Shown: positions 34,005 through 44,256, counted from the first letter of the stretch. The stretch is DNA of 64,000 nt from JAAGZL01 sp050297535 (GCA_050297535.1 JBNKSV010000007.1:8770-72769); one strand, 5' to 3'. A program made the numbers and translations. Notes: a model not told the origin generated them from the sequence alone.

Positions 34005-34769
34005 ATGTTGATCGACAGCCATTGCCATCTTGACGACTGCAGTTTTGACCAGGACCGCGAGGCCGCCTGGCAACGCGCCCGGGATGCCGGGGTCATGGCG
34101 CAGATCATCCCGGCAGTCACAGCGTCGAACTGGCCGCGTGTAAAAGAGACCTGCGCCAGTTACGCCGGACTCTATCCCGCCTATGGCCTGCACCCCATGT
34201 ACTGCCATGAACACAAAGACCATCACCTGCAACAGATACGGGATTGGATCGAGCAAGAACAACCGGTAGCGATAGGCGAATGCGGCCTGGATTTTTATAT
34301 ATATAACCCAGACAAAGAACGGCAGATGGAGTTATTTACGGCACAACTTGATCTGGCCGCGGAATTCGATCTGCCGGTGATCATCCACGCCCGCAGGGCG
34401 GTGGAAGAGGTGCTCAACTGTATAAAACACTACCCCGAACTGCGCGGCGTACTGCACAGCTACTCCGGCAGCAGACAACAGGCGGAGCGTCTGATAGAGA
34501 TGGGATTCCTCATGGGTTTTGGTGGCCCGGTCACCTACCCCAACGCCACCCGCCTGCACCGACTGGTGGCAGAACTGCCACTGGAGTCCATCATGCTGGA
34601 GAGCGACGCCCCGGACCAATCGGATAGCCAACACCAGGGGCAGCGCAACGAACCTGCTTACCTGCCGCTGATCCTGCAACAGATCAGCGCGCTCCGGGAT
34701 GAACCGGCAGAGACCATCGCCGCCCAGACCACCGCCAACGCCCAACGACTCTTCGGGATTACCATATGA
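34005..34769 (+). CDS. TatD-family metal-dependent hydrolase (YjjV-like)
   Basis: A 254-residue TIM-barrel metallohydrolase. Metal ligands are seen in DSHCHLD, AIGECGLDF, VIIHAR, LHSYSG and LESDAPD. The SGSRQQAERLIEMGF block resembles YjjV more than TatD itself. Members are implicated in DNase or D-aminoacyl-tRNA deacylase-like activity; the physiological role of this subgroup is unsettled. It overlaps tcdA by four bases (ATGA), so the two are coupled. Confidence 0.88.
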   Translation: MLIDSHCHLDDCSFDQDREAAWQRARDAGVMAQIIPAVTASNWPRVKETCASYAGLYPAYGLHPMYCHEHKDHHLQQIRDWIEQEQPVAIGECGLDFYIYNPDKERQMELFTAQLDLAAEFDLPVIIHARRAVEEVLNCIKHYPELRGVLHSYSGSRQQAERLIEMGFLMGFGGPVTYPNATRLHRLVAELPLESIMLESDAPDQSDSQHQGQRNEPAYLPLILQQISALRDEPAETIAAQTTANAQRLFGITI

Positions 34770-35497
34770 GCCTAGATCAAGAACGCACAGAGATCCTCAT
34801 CGGCCCGGAAGGGATCGCGCAACTTGCGACAATGCATGTAGTAGTGGTCGGACTGGGCGGGGTCGGCGGCTACGCGGCAGAGGCCATCGCCCGCGCCGGT
34901 ATCGGTCGCATGACCATCGTCGATCACGACCTAGTGGCGCCATCTAATTGCAACCGGCAACTGCTCGCCCTGCAATCCACCATCGGCAGACCCAAGGTAG
35001 AGGTAATGGCGGAGCGGCTGTTACAGATCAATCCCGGTCTAAGGCTAGAGGCAAAAGACCTCTTCATCACCCCGGACAACTGCGGCGAACTGCTGCAAGG
35101 GCAACCCATAGACTATCTACTCGACTGCATCGACAGCATCGCCTGCAAGGCGGCGCTGGTGGCGGAGTGTCAGCGACAAGGGGTACCGGTGGCATCCGCC
35201 CTGGGCGCAGGCGGTCGCCTGGATGTAACCAGGGCCAAGATCTCCACCCTAAAAAAGACTGAGGTCTGCCCGTTGGCGCGGGAGATGCGGGGACAGATCA
35301 GGAAACTCGGGGCATCCATGGACTACCCGGTGGTCTATTCCAACGAAATACCGGTAAAGGGCCTGCCCCATCAACCTGTTGATGGCGCTACCCAGGGACG
35401 GCCGCGGGCGGTCAATGGCAGCATCTCTTATCTGCCAGGGCTGTTCGGATTGATGCTGGCTGGGTTTGTGATAAGACAATTTATAACAAAAAATTAG
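34766..35497 (+). CDS. tcdA: tRNA threonylcarbamoyladenosine dehydratase
   Basis: A 243-residue E1-like (ThiF/MoeB fold) enzyme that cyclises t6A37 to ct6A using ATP. Seen: nucleotide motif VVVGLGGVGGYAAEAIARAG, VDHDLVAPSNCNRQLLAL, and LLDCIDSIACKAALV. The C-terminal FGLMLAGFVIRQFI is family-typical. No adjacent csdE/csdA is present. With tsaB and mtaB in this window, three enzymes act on the same A37 modification. Start overlaps the tatD-type stop. Confidence 0.93.
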   Translation: MSLDQERTEILIGPEGIAQLATMHVVVVGLGGVGGYAAEAIARAGIGRMTIVDHDLVAPSNCNRQLLALQSTIGRPKVEVMAERLLQINPGLRLEAKDLFITPDNCGELLQGQPIDYLLDCIDSIACKAALVAECQRQGVPVASALGAGGRLDVTRAKISTLKKTEVCPLAREMRGQIRKLGASMDYPVVYSNEIPVKGLPHQPVDGATQGRPRAVNGSISYLPGLFGLMLAGFVIRQFITKN

Positions 35498-35560
35498 CCG
35501 ACCAGGACGGAGGGGGACATCAACATAAACAGGATATGAAAATATTATGTACGCTCATGA

Positions 35561-38500
35561 TCAGGATGATTGCTTCAACCAGGACGTAACATCCTCCACG
35601 CTCAACGGCATGGCAAAAATATTACCCTGACCTGCCTCGCACCCCATCTTACGCAGTGAATCCAACTGCCTATCTGTCTCTATACCCTCGGCGATAACGG
35701 AAAGACCGAGGTGGCTGGCCATAGACAGGATGGTCTGAGTTATGGCTTTATCGTCCGGGTTCGATCCCACCTCATCGATAAAGGTACGATCAATCTTCAA
35801 CTCATCAATCGGATATTTCCGCAATGCCCCAAGTGAGGAATATCCGGTACCAAAGTCGTCGATGCTCAGTTTGACACCCAAAGCCTTAAGGTCACGCAAT
35901 ATATTTTGGGTGTGGTCCCCCTCCAACATGAGAACCGTCTCGGTCACCTCCAGGGTAAGCAGGTTGGCTTCTAGGTGATAATGGGACAACAGGCGTGTCA
36001 TCGAAGAGGCAAGATTGGCATTCCGAAACTGCTCAGCAGAGACATTGATAGAGAGTTGCGGCACCTTGAACCCCTGAGTAATCCAACTTGCCAATTGCCG
36101 ACATGCCGCATCTGCGACCCATTCTCCCAAATGATGAATGAGTCCTGATTGCTCTGCCATGGGAATAAACTTATCCGGCATCACCAATCCCTCGTCCGGA
36201 TGATTCCAGCGCACCAGCGCCTCAATCCCCACCAGCTCCTGGGTCTGTAGATTGACCTGGGGCTGATAGACCAGGAACAGCTCACCATTCTCAATAGCCC
36301 GGCGCAGACCGTGGCCCAGGGTCAGGCGCTCACTGGCGGCCCTCTTCAGATCATCGGTACAGAACTGGTGGTTACGCTTGCCACTCTCCTTGGCCTTGTA
36401 CATGGCATTATCCGCATTCTTCAGCAGGGTCTCAGCATCGTCTCCATCATCAGGGAATATAGCTATACCCATGCTGGCGCTGACAAAGACCGGACGGCCA
36501 GCAACACTAATGGAATGACTAAGGGCCTCGGTAATCCGCCTGGCGGTACTGTCCGCCTCACCGATATTGGTATCTTCAATAAGCAGGGCAAATTCATCAC
36601 CGCCAAAGCGGGCAACTGTATCTGCGGAACGCAAACAACCACGCAACACCTTAGCCACCTCAACCAGCATCTCATCGCCAGCGGCATGACCAAGGGAATC
36701 ATTCACTACCTTGAAATTATCGAGATCGAAGAAAAATACAGCAAACATCCCTTTAGTCCGTTCGCTCCGCATAATTGCCTGGCGGATACGGTCGAGGAAC
36801 AGGGCGCGATTGGGCAACGAGGTCAGTTCATCATGGGTGGCGAGAAACTCCACCTTCTTCTGCGACTCCTTCACCATGGTGATGTCACTGAAGATACCGA
36901 CATAGTTCGTAACGGTTCCGTCAGAATCGTGCACCGTATTGATGGTAAGCCACTCGGGATAGACCTCGCCTGACTTACGCTTATTCCATATCTCGCCCTG
37001 CCACCAGCCATTCTCCCGCAGCCTATCCCACATCTCTTGATAGAACTCATCTTTGTGTCGCCCTGAGGCAAGCACGCTCGGGGTCTCACCGATAACCTCA
37101 TCGGCATGATATCCGGTCACCTTGGAGAAGGCGTCATTAACCGTGAGAATATGCTGCTCCGGATCTGTAACCACGATCCCCTCCCCGGCCCGATCAAAGA
37201 CCCGCGCCGCCAGACGCAACTGCTCTTCCGCGTGTTTGCGATCCGTAATATCTGTAGACTGTGTACAGATTCCTTGAACCACGTTGTCCGCGCTGAACAG
37301 GGGGAAACGAATGGAAAGCAGATAACGATTACCGTCCTTATGCTCCAGAGATTCTTCCGACTCTATCGCCTCCTGACAACGGATCACCTCCAACTCTTTG
37401 GTCCGGGTGTGATCACCGGTCTTTTTACCGAAGATCTGCGTATCGGTCCTACCGACCACATCGTCCGCATTCAAACCAAATCTCTTCTCAAAACGACGGT
37501 TGACAAATTCATAGCGTCCCGCCAGATCTTTAAGGGTAACGATGGAGGTGGAGTTGTCCATGATCGCCATAAGGCGCTCACGGCTTTCATTCATCTTGCG
37601 TTCCTGGGCCAGATGCTCGGTCCGGTCCAGTAGGGTTATGATGGCGCCGAAATGGCCAGGCTTGGTGGTCTCGTAAGGCGCGATGTAAAGCAGATAGTGC
37701 CGCTCGTTGGAGAATATCGACTCCTCGATGGTGACGTTATTATCCATGGCCTCGCGCACCTTCGAGGTAAAGTCCTGCATACCTGGCGGCAGACGCATGG
37801 CCGTTAACGCCTGCCCGATGGATTTATCCGTCAACATAAACACCGTGGCCGCCGGGCTGTTAAAACGAGTCAATTCCATCTCTTTATTGCACACCATGAT
37901 CGGTAGCCCAACGCTATTCTGGATCTTCTCCAGATCATTCAGCGCCTCGGCCAACTCACCTGACCGCACCTGTAACTCTTCGTTTACGGTGGTCAGTTCT
38001 TCGTTGGTAGATTGCAACTCCTCATTGGCCGCCTCTAACTCCTCGTTGGAAGACTGCAGTTCTTCATTGGCAGCCTGCACTTCTTCATTCAGGGCCTGCA
38101 TCTCCTCATTAGAGGTTTCCAACTCCTCAATAACCGTTTGCAGACGTTCGCGGGTGGAGATCAGTTCCTCCTCCATTGCCTTCACGTCCAGCGTCTCGTC
38201 CAAACTGTCGATCTGAGTCTGGGACTGCTCCTCCTTTGTCTCCTTCACGTGCTCGAATGCAATCAGGAAAAACGAGCTGGACACACCCCGTTCTATAGGA
38301 TGTATCACCATACGGATGCGTTGTTTCCCATCCTGAGTCTTAATACTATGCACTCGCCCTGTAGCAGTCTCCAGTTTTTGCTCCACCTGATGCACCAGCA
38401 GGTTTAGATCTGCGCGGAACTCGCGGCGGATCAACTGTTGCAGATTAGTGCTTGGTTTACCGGCCACCACCGTTAGGAACGGCGCCACCTCACCATGCAT

Positions 38501-40300
38501 GTGCTGAATATCGAAGGACGCATTGATAAGTATGGTGGCTGGAATATACGCATTAGTGGCCGCATCAAGCAGACGCTGCTGCATATCTGGCTGGGTTTGA
38601 CTTCTGCGTCCATCGGTATCCGGCAGCCGCAGGGTCGGATGCGGTATCAACCGTGATTGCCCGGGACGCCGCCGATAGATTCGCGCAAGTTTATCCACTA
38701 CCTCAAACAGCCCCTCCTGTTGAAAAATACCTTCCGATTTACCCAGAAACAGGTAGCCTCCGGTATTAAGTCCGTAGTAGAAGGTTGCCAGCACCTTTGA
38801 CTGCAGCTCATTCTGCAGATAGATAAGGACGTTACGGCAGGTAACCAGATCGAGACGCAGGAACGGTGGATCCTGTACCAGATCCTGGCGGGCCACCACC
38901 ACCATATCGCGCAGAACACGCGATATCTCATAGCGGCCATTGGTATTGGTGAAATAGCGGGCTATCAGTTCAGGCGCCATATCCACCAGGGCCGCCTCTG
39001 AATAGGAGCCGCGACGAGCAATCGCCAGTGCGCTCAGATCCAGATCGGTGGCAAAGATCTGAATACGGTACTGACTGGCTTCCTTGCCTAACAATTCCGC
39101 TAACAGGATAGCGATACTATAGGCCTCTTCGCCAGTGGCGCATCCTGCCACCCAGACACGGACCTCATCGCCTGGTCGCTTGTGCTTGAGCATGCTCTCC
39201 AGGGAGCTGCGCAATACGGAGAAGGCCTCCGGATCGCGAAAAAAAGAGGTCACCGAGATCAGAATATCCTTACACAAATGTTCCAATTCTTCGGTATCCA
39301 TCTCCACCAATGCGAGGTAGTCGTCCGGATTGGAGACATGTCTGGTAGCCATGCGTCGCTCGATACGCCGCCACAACGTCCCCTCTTTATAACCACCGAA
39401 ATCAATGCGGGTATGATGTTTGACCCGCATCAACAGTTTTTTCAGGGTAGTGGCAGCTGCTGGCGGTTTCACATCTATCGTAACCAGACCGTGAGAGCGA
39501 ACAAGCTGCGCGATCTCGCGTGCAATACCCTCGGCGGGCAGCACCCAGTCTACGCATCCGGTGTCGATAGCTGCCTGGGGCATACCGCTGTATTTGGCGC
39601 TATTTGGATCCTGGGCGAAGGTAAAGCCACCAACCGCTTTAATGTCACGTATGCCGGCCGCACCGTCACTGCCTGTTCCTGACAGAATCACACCGATAGC
39701 GTCTTCACTCCTCTCCGCCGCCAGGGATGAAAAAAAGGCATTTACCGATGGCCGTGGCATCGCCTCGCGCGGGGCATCCCGGAATATAAAACGACCGTCG
39801 CGCCGAACCACATTCGTGCCAGGCGGCGTGACATAGATGGTATCCGGTTCCGGTACGGTCTCATGCTCAATCTCCTGGACCGCCATGGCCGTCTCGCGGC
39901 TCAACAACTGCACCATCATACTGCGGTGAGTTGGAGAGAGATGCTGAATAAGTACGTAAGAGACGCCCAGATCGACCGGCAATGCTGCAACCAGGTTGGA
40001 AAGCGCCTCTAAGCCACCGGCTGAGGAACCTATACCGATAAGGAAAGAACGGGTATCTACAGTAGGCTTAGCCTTCTGTTTTCTAGCCGTCGGTTTCGCC
40101 ACCTTTTTGGCTGTGGTCTTACGAACTGCCTTCTTTTTGGCTACTGTCTTGCTAGCGGCCTTCTTTTTAATAGGCCTGGCGACTGGGGTTGTTTGGGACC
40201 GGACTTTTTTCTGCCTGGACGCAACTACGCCACGCTTATTAGTTTCCTTATTTTCTTCTCCGGACCCAGCCTGTTTCTTCGCAGGTCTTTTAGTAACCAT
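35561..40300 (-). CDS. Giant CheB-CheR-PAS-GGDEF-EAL signalling protein
   Basis: 1579 residues. An N-terminal Lys/Ala-rich tail (1-80, histone-H1-like) is followed by a CheB methylesterase domain (about 85-265; Ser in GIGSSAGG, His in QHLSPTH, Asp in GTGSDGA) with no receiver domain. A CheR methyltransferase comes next (about 285-555, WVAGCATGEEAYS), then a heptad coiled coil rich in NEELQ (about 700-770). Three PAS-like domains (about 775-1130), GGDEF (RFGGDEF intact) and EAL (EALVRW, DDFGTGYSS, EGIE) complete it. CheBR-PAS fusions are known; adding both cyclase and phosphodiesterase modules is rarer. Cytoplasmic, no membrane segments. Enzymatic balance and receptor targets are unknown. Confidence 0.92.
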   Translation of the reverse strand: MVTKRPAKKQAGSGEENKETNKRGVVASRQKKVRSQTTPVARPIKKKAASKTVAKKKAVRKTTAKKVAKPTARKQKAKPTVDTRSFLIGIGSSAGGLEALSNLVAALPVDLGVSYVLIQHLSPTHRSMMVQLLSRETAMAVQEIEHETVPEPDTIYVTPPGTNVVRRDGRFIFRDAPREAMPRPSVNAFFSSLAAERSEDAIGVILSGTGSDGAAGIRDIKAVGGFTFAQDPNSAKYSGMPQAAIDTGCVDWVLPAEGIAREIAQLVRSHGLVTIDVKPPAAATTLKKLLMRVKHHTRIDFGGYKEGTLWRRIERRMATRHVSNPDDYLALVEMDTEELEHLCKDILISVTSFFRDPEAFSVLRSSLESMLKHKRPGDEVRVWVAGCATGEEAYSIAILLAELLGKEASQYRIQIFATDLDLSALAIARRGSYSEAALVDMAPELIARYFTNTNGRYEISRVLRDMVVVARQDLVQDPPFLRLDLVTCRNVLIYLQNELQSKVLATFYYGLNTGGYLFLGKSEGIFQQEGLFEVVDKLARIYRRRPGQSRLIPHPTLRLPDTDGRRSQTQPDMQQRLLDAATNAYIPATILINASFDIQHMHGEVAPFLTVVAGKPSTNLQQLIRREFRADLNLLVHQVEQKLETATGRVHSIKTQDGKQRIRMVIHPIERGVSSSFFLIAFEHVKETKEEQSQTQIDSLDETLDVKAMEEELISTRERLQTVIEELETSNEEMQALNEEVQAANEELQSSNEELEAANEELQSTNEELTTVNEELQVRSGELAEALNDLEKIQNSVGLPIMVCNKEMELTRFNSPAATVFMLTDKSIGQALTAMRLPPGMQDFTSKVREAMDNNVTIEESIFSNERHYLLYIAPYETTKPGHFGAIITLLDRTEHLAQERKMNESRERLMAIMDNSTSIVTLKDLAGRYEFVNRRFEKRFGLNADDVVGRTDTQIFGKKTGDHTRTKELEVIRCQEAIESEESLEHKDGNRYLLSIRFPLFSADNVVQGICTQSTDITDRKHAEEQLRLAARVFDRAGEGIVVTDPEQHILTVNDAFSKVTGYHADEVIGETPSVLASGRHKDEFYQEMWDRLRENGWWQGEIWNKRKSGEVYPEWLTINTVHDSDGTVTNYVGIFSDITMVKESQKKVEFLATHDELTSLPNRALFLDRIRQAIMRSERTKGMFAVFFFDLDNFKVVNDSLGHAAGDEMLVEVAKVLRGCLRSADTVARFGGDEFALLIEDTNIGEADSTARRITEALSHSISVAGRPVFVSASMGIAIFPDDGDDAETLLKNADNAMYKAKESGKRNHQFCTDDLKRAASERLTLGHGLRRAIENGELFLVYQPQVNLQTQELVGIEALVRWNHPDEGLVMPDKFIPMAEQSGLIHHLGEWVADAACRQLASWITQGFKVPQLSINVSAEQFRNANLASSMTRLLSHYHLEANLLTLEVTETVLMLEGDHTQNILRDLKALGVKLSIDDFGTGYSSLGALRKYPIDELKIDRTFIDEVGSNPDDKAITQTILSMASHLGLSVIAEGIETDRQLDSLRKMGCEAGQGNIFAMPLSVEDVTSWLKQSS

Positions 40301-40427
40301 TCTTTAATACCCCAAACACCTATGTGCATTCGCTGTCGCCTAGTATCTCATCTTCTTCAGAAACCCATGTAAGAAGATTACCTTAGATACATGGCTTCTA
40401 ACATGCTCATGATACACACATCACTAC

Positions 40428-41021
40428 TCACATATCCACAACCGCAAACCTCTCCACCCATATAACCTCGCAGGCATGGTTGCCGGTATCCTCCCTGGTC
40501 AGGGAACTCTTCCAGCGCCTCCCATCGTCCGCGACCACTTCAACCAGATAACCTTCAAGCTCGATGACATCCCCCTTTCTGGAGCGCTTGATATCCGCCG
40601 CGACTACGGAATCCGCCGGGATCATGTGCATGTTGGCGCTGTGGGTCTCAATCTCCCGCTTCGGGATAGGCAGTGAGTTGGCATGCCAGCGATACCAGCG
40701 CCCACTTTGGGATATTTCGAGTTGTGCTATAACCGCCTCGTCTGACATCCTGCCCCACCCCAGGGCCAGGTCCACCGGTGACACCTCCGCCTCCTTATCA
40801 AAGCTGTAATCCTCACGGGACAGCACCTTGGCCTTGATCTGAAACTTGGCCAAAGGGATGATTTTATTTTTGCCAAACTCAAAGCTGGCTGGATTATCAA
40901 TATTGATCTGTACTGGATCATCCTCGGCCATCACCCCTGGGCCAAGGTTTACCTCGCCAGGCATTGACCAGAGTTTCCATACCGCCAGGACAATCAAGAG
41001 TAGAAAGAAAAGCTTTTTCAT
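40428..41021 (-). CDS. Uncharacterised membrane-anchored or secreted protein
   Basis: A 197-residue protein with an N-terminal hydrophobic segment (MKKLFFLLLIVLAVWKLW), probably a signal anchor. The rest is a mostly beta-type soluble domain with the phrases AKFQIKAKVLSREDYSFDKEAEVSPVDLALGWGRMSD, HSANMHMIPAD and EVIWVERFAVVDM. The family is widespread in my recollection as a hypothetical; no catalytic residues are evident. It lies between two c-di-GMP genes on the same strand, but the gaps (110 and 127 bases) allow separate expression. Function unknown. Confidence 0.7.
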   Translation of the reverse strand: MKKLFFLLLIVLAVWKLWSMPGEVNLGPGVMAEDDPVQINIDNPASFEFGKNKIIPLAKFQIKAKVLSREDYSFDKEAEVSPVDLALGWGRMSDEAVIAQLEISQSGRWYRWHANSLPIPKREIETHSANMHMIPADSVVAADIKRSRKGDVIELEGYLVEVVADDGRRWKSSLTREDTGNHACEVIWVERFAVVDM

Positions 41022-41131
41022 AATGCTATTTGCGGCTGTAATGCCAGATATCTTGAGCGGCTGCTTCCGGATGCCGCATGCTATTCGCGGACAGACGAGA
41101 TATTTTGTCCTTCCCTAAAATAGTCGCTCCG

Positions 41132-43174
41132 TTATACATCAACCTTACGCATCAGATATCTCTCAAAATCCTCTGCCGACATCGGACGCGCCAGATAATA
41201 TCCTTGGGCCTCATCACATTCATGGATTCGTAACAGATCCATCGTTTCCTGATCTTCCACCCCCTCGGCCACCGTTCTCAATCCAAGGATGTGCGCCAGC
41301 TTGATTATAGCCTGTACAATGGCCGCATCCTCCTGGTTTGTGGCCAATCCGCTGACAAATGATCTGTCTATCTTCAGCTTGTTTACATTAAACCGTCGCA
41401 GATAGGAAAAGCTGGAGTAGCCGGTACCGAAGTCGTCAATGGCGAGACTGAGACCGATCAGCTTGAGCCTCTGTACGGTGGCAAGCGTTTCCTCTGTATC
41501 CGAGATCAAAATAGACTCTGTAAGCTCAAGCTCCAGATACTCAGGGGGAATACCGGCTTCTTTAATAGCCTCAACCAAGGTCTCTTCCAGGTCGCCTCGC
41601 CGAAACTGTACAGGTGACAGATTGATCGCCATTACCAAAGCCGGTAAGCCGGCCTTGCGCCACTCTGCCGTCTGACGACAGGCCTCACGCAGTACCCATT
41701 GCCCGATAGAAACAATAAGACCGCTATCCTCTGCTACCGGGATAAAACTTCCAGGACGCACCAGGCCCCGGGTTGGATGGTGCCAACGAATCAGCGCCTC
41801 TACTCCGATAATGGCATTATCCAACAAGCGTACCTGCGGCTGATAATGCAGTACAAACTCCTCGTTCTCCAGGGCGCGATGCAGACCGGCGCGCAGTTCC
41901 AGATACTCCGAAGATGTTATGTTCATCTCGTCGGTGAAAAAACGGTATGCGTTGCGCCCGGCCGCTTTGGCTTGATAGAGGGCGGTATCCGCCTTCTTCA
42001 ACAGGATATTGAAATCGTCGCTATCGTCGGGAAAGATGGCGATGCCGATAGATGCCGTTATGGATAGCTGGTGATTATCAAGCGTCATAGGTAAGGCTAT
42101 GGCTTCCAAAAGCTTATGCGCCGATGTAGTTATGTCATCGGCATCATGCACATCGGAGAGGAGGATTATAAACTCATCACCACCCTTGCGACCGACGGTA
42201 TCCGTATCGCGTAAGCAAATGATCAGTCTGGCGGCAACCTCCCGCAACAGACCGTCGCCAACCGGATGACCCAGGGAGTCGTTAATAGTCTTAAAGTCAT
42301 CCAGGTCCAGAAACAGCAGGGCTACCTTGGCGCCGGCACGATCCGCATAGGCAATAGAGCGTTCCAGTCGATCCGCCACCAACAACTGATTCGGCAATCC
42401 GGTAAGTGCATCATGATATGCCATATACTGCAGCTCATCTTGATGGCGTGCTTGTTGATCTAATAGCCCATTGAAGGCATGACAAACGACGCCGATCTCG
42501 TCACTGGAAAATACCGGGGCACGCTCCTCTAGTTTACCGGTATTGATCATGCTTATGGTCTCACTCAGTTTCTGAATTGGTTTTAGTACAAACCGCCCAA
42601 ACTTAACCGAGACACCAATACCGAATATGGTAATCAGGCTTGCGAAGATTCCAAAGGTAATAAGCATACGACGCTTAGACCCGGCATAAACCTCCAGCAA
42701 CATCGTCTCCGATGCACTATTCAATATACGCAAAGCCCCCTGCAACTGAACCAACTTGCGAAAGAGCTGGGACGACAGGATATCGCCAACCTCCGCTGCC
42801 TGTCTTCCTGGCCCAACCATACCGCTGGTTACAAGGCCTTCAAACAACGGCCGCATATCGGTTAGGTTGGCATGAATGGCAACGACTGATTTCGCTATCG
42901 CATCACCATCAAAACCATCTTTATTAGCAGATAGATTAAGCGCCTTATTGAATTGGTTGCGCCACTGGGTGACCGCACGGGACTGGCCATACAGCAGTAC
43001 CTCATTGGTGAGCAGTACCAACTGCATACCTTCAGCATATAACGAATCAGCCGCCGTATTCTCGGAAACCGCCTCAGAAACCAAAAATTGGTTAAACCCA
43101 AATGAGGCAACTGCGGCAATGATCAGAAAGACACCGATTACTAAACTAAACAGGAATGCGGAGCGAATCCCCAT
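41132..43174 (-). CDS. Membrane-bound HAMP-GGDEF-EAL protein
   Basis: 680 residues. Two membrane helices (about 8-30 and 165-190) flank a periplasmic helical sensor region; then HAMP, GGDEF (RKGGDEF, intact active site, about residue 325) and EAL (GVEALIRW near 450, DDFGTGYSSF, EGVED). Both cyclase and phosphodiesterase sites look preserved, so its net direction is open. Its start ATG overlaps the stop of the upstream binding-protein gene by one base (TAATG), strong evidence of translational coupling and hence a shared function. Confidence 0.93.
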   Translation of the reverse strand: MGIRSAFLFSLVIGVFLIIAAVASFGFNQFLVSEAVSENTAADSLYAEGMQLVLLTNEVLLYGQSRAVTQWRNQFNKALNLSANKDGFDGDAIAKSVVAIHANLTDMRPLFEGLVTSGMVGPGRQAAEVGDILSSQLFRKLVQLQGALRILNSASETMLLEVYAGSKRRMLITFGIFASLITIFGIGVSVKFGRFVLKPIQKLSETISMINTGKLEERAPVFSSDEIGVVCHAFNGLLDQQARHQDELQYMAYHDALTGLPNQLLVADRLERSIAYADRAGAKVALLFLDLDDFKTINDSLGHPVGDGLLREVAARLIICLRDTDTVGRKGGDEFIILLSDVHDADDITTSAHKLLEAIALPMTLDNHQLSITASIGIAIFPDDSDDFNILLKKADTALYQAKAAGRNAYRFFTDEMNITSSEYLELRAGLHRALENEEFVLHYQPQVRLLDNAIIGVEALIRWHHPTRGLVRPGSFIPVAEDSGLIVSIGQWVLREACRQTAEWRKAGLPALVMAINLSPVQFRRGDLEETLVEAIKEAGIPPEYLELELTESILISDTEETLATVQRLKLIGLSLAIDDFGTGYSSFSYLRRFNVNKLKIDRSFVSGLATNQEDAAIVQAIIKLAHILGLRTVAEGVEDQETMDLLRIHECDEAQGYYLARPMSAEDFERYLMRKVDV

Positions 43175-44256
43175 TATCGTCCTACGTTGGAAGATAGGGG
43201 ATTACGGTATGGCAGGGAACGCGCAGAAAGCACCGTCACTGCGGCAGGATTGACCTGTTTCAGCTCGTCGGCATGGATAAACTTGGAAAAATCCGGGATG
43301 GCCTTGTCTTCATTACCTTTCCGGCGCTGCAGCCAACGGGCCTCACCATCCATTGCCACCAACACCTCCTGCGGTAAGGTCACAGACAACTTCATGCGTT
43401 GCCACTGCTTCTCTATATATGGGATGTTGAGTCCGAATCTGTTGGCAAGATCTAACTTGGCCTGTTCCCTATGTGCCTGCACCCATTGCTCCGCCTTTAC
43501 CAACGCACGCAATAGCCGTACCCTGGCCTGTTCGGCACCAGGGATCTGCTTCGCCTGGGTCACCAACAACATATAGACATCGAACCCTTCCCCACCAAAA
43601 TTGACACAATCCGCTCCCAATGCCGTCTCTATCTCTTCGACGTGCGATCCCCAGGTTATAGCGGCGTCGATATTGCCGGCGATAAGCTCTAAGACGATCT
43701 GATCCGCGGAGAGATTGACCAATGTAACATCATTGGTCGTCAACTGATTGAGGGCCAGAAACACACTCAGGGAATACTCCCCCCCGGATGGCATAGTTAC
43801 CCCGATCCGTTTCCCCTTGAGGTCAGCCGGTTTGGTGATTCCGTGATCGCGACGCCCTATTATCCCCTTGTTCCGGTAGTGCGAAATACTGCTCAGGATG
43901 CGCAGGTCTGATTTGATCATAGCCTCTGTGGCCACCACAAACTCGGACGCTGTAGCGACATCCACCTCTCCGGCACGCAGGGCATCCATTGCCTCCTTGC
44001 CAGAAGAGTAGCTTTTTACCTCAACAATAACGCCAGACTCTTCATAGAAACCCTGGTCCAACGCGACCCACTCCAGCGCCCCGACATCGCCAGCATAGGC
44101 GCCCAGGCGAATACGCTCTGCCGCCCCCAGCCACGACCAATCCATCCAATTTATGTAGGCCGCTAACGGCACTGCCGCAAGCACCAACAGGATGGCTATA
44201 CCTATTACAAAAGGCCTTTTTACCTGCCTGAGACCAGAGCTCTTGTGATCACTCAT
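43174..44256 (-). CDS. NMT1/SsuA-type periplasmic solute-binding protein, membrane-anchored
   Basis: A 360-residue ABC-type binding protein fold (NMT1/THI5-like). An N-terminal anchor (about 18-34, VIGIAILLVLAAVPLAAYI) is not followed by a clear cleavage site, so it is probably tethered to the inner membrane. Core phrases include GALEWVALDQGFYEESGVIVEV, DVATASEFVVA, and KGKRIGVTMPSGGEYSLSVFL. No permease or ATPase is adjacent; instead the gene is coupled to a GGDEF-EAL protein. It is likely a sensory binding protein that passes ligand state to the c-di-GMP enzyme. The ligand may be a nitrate-, sulfonate- or amino-acid-like compound. Confidence 0.85.
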   Translation of the reverse strand: MSDHKSSGLRQVKRPFVIGIAILLVLAAVPLAAYINWMDWSWLGAAERIRLGAYAGDVGALEWVALDQGFYEESGVIVEVKSYSSGKEAMDALRAGEVDVATASEFVVATEAMIKSDLRILSSISHYRNKGIIGRRDHGITKPADLKGKRIGVTMPSGGEYSLSVFLALNQLTTNDVTLVNLSADQIVLELIAGNIDAAITWGSHVEEIETALGADCVNFGGEGFDVYMLLVTQAKQIPGAEQARVRLLRALVKAEQWVQAHREQAKLDLANRFGLNIPYIEKQWQRMKLSVTLPQEVLVAMDGEARWLQRRKGNEDKAIPDFSKFIHADELKQVNPAAVTVLSARSLPYRNPLSSNVGR

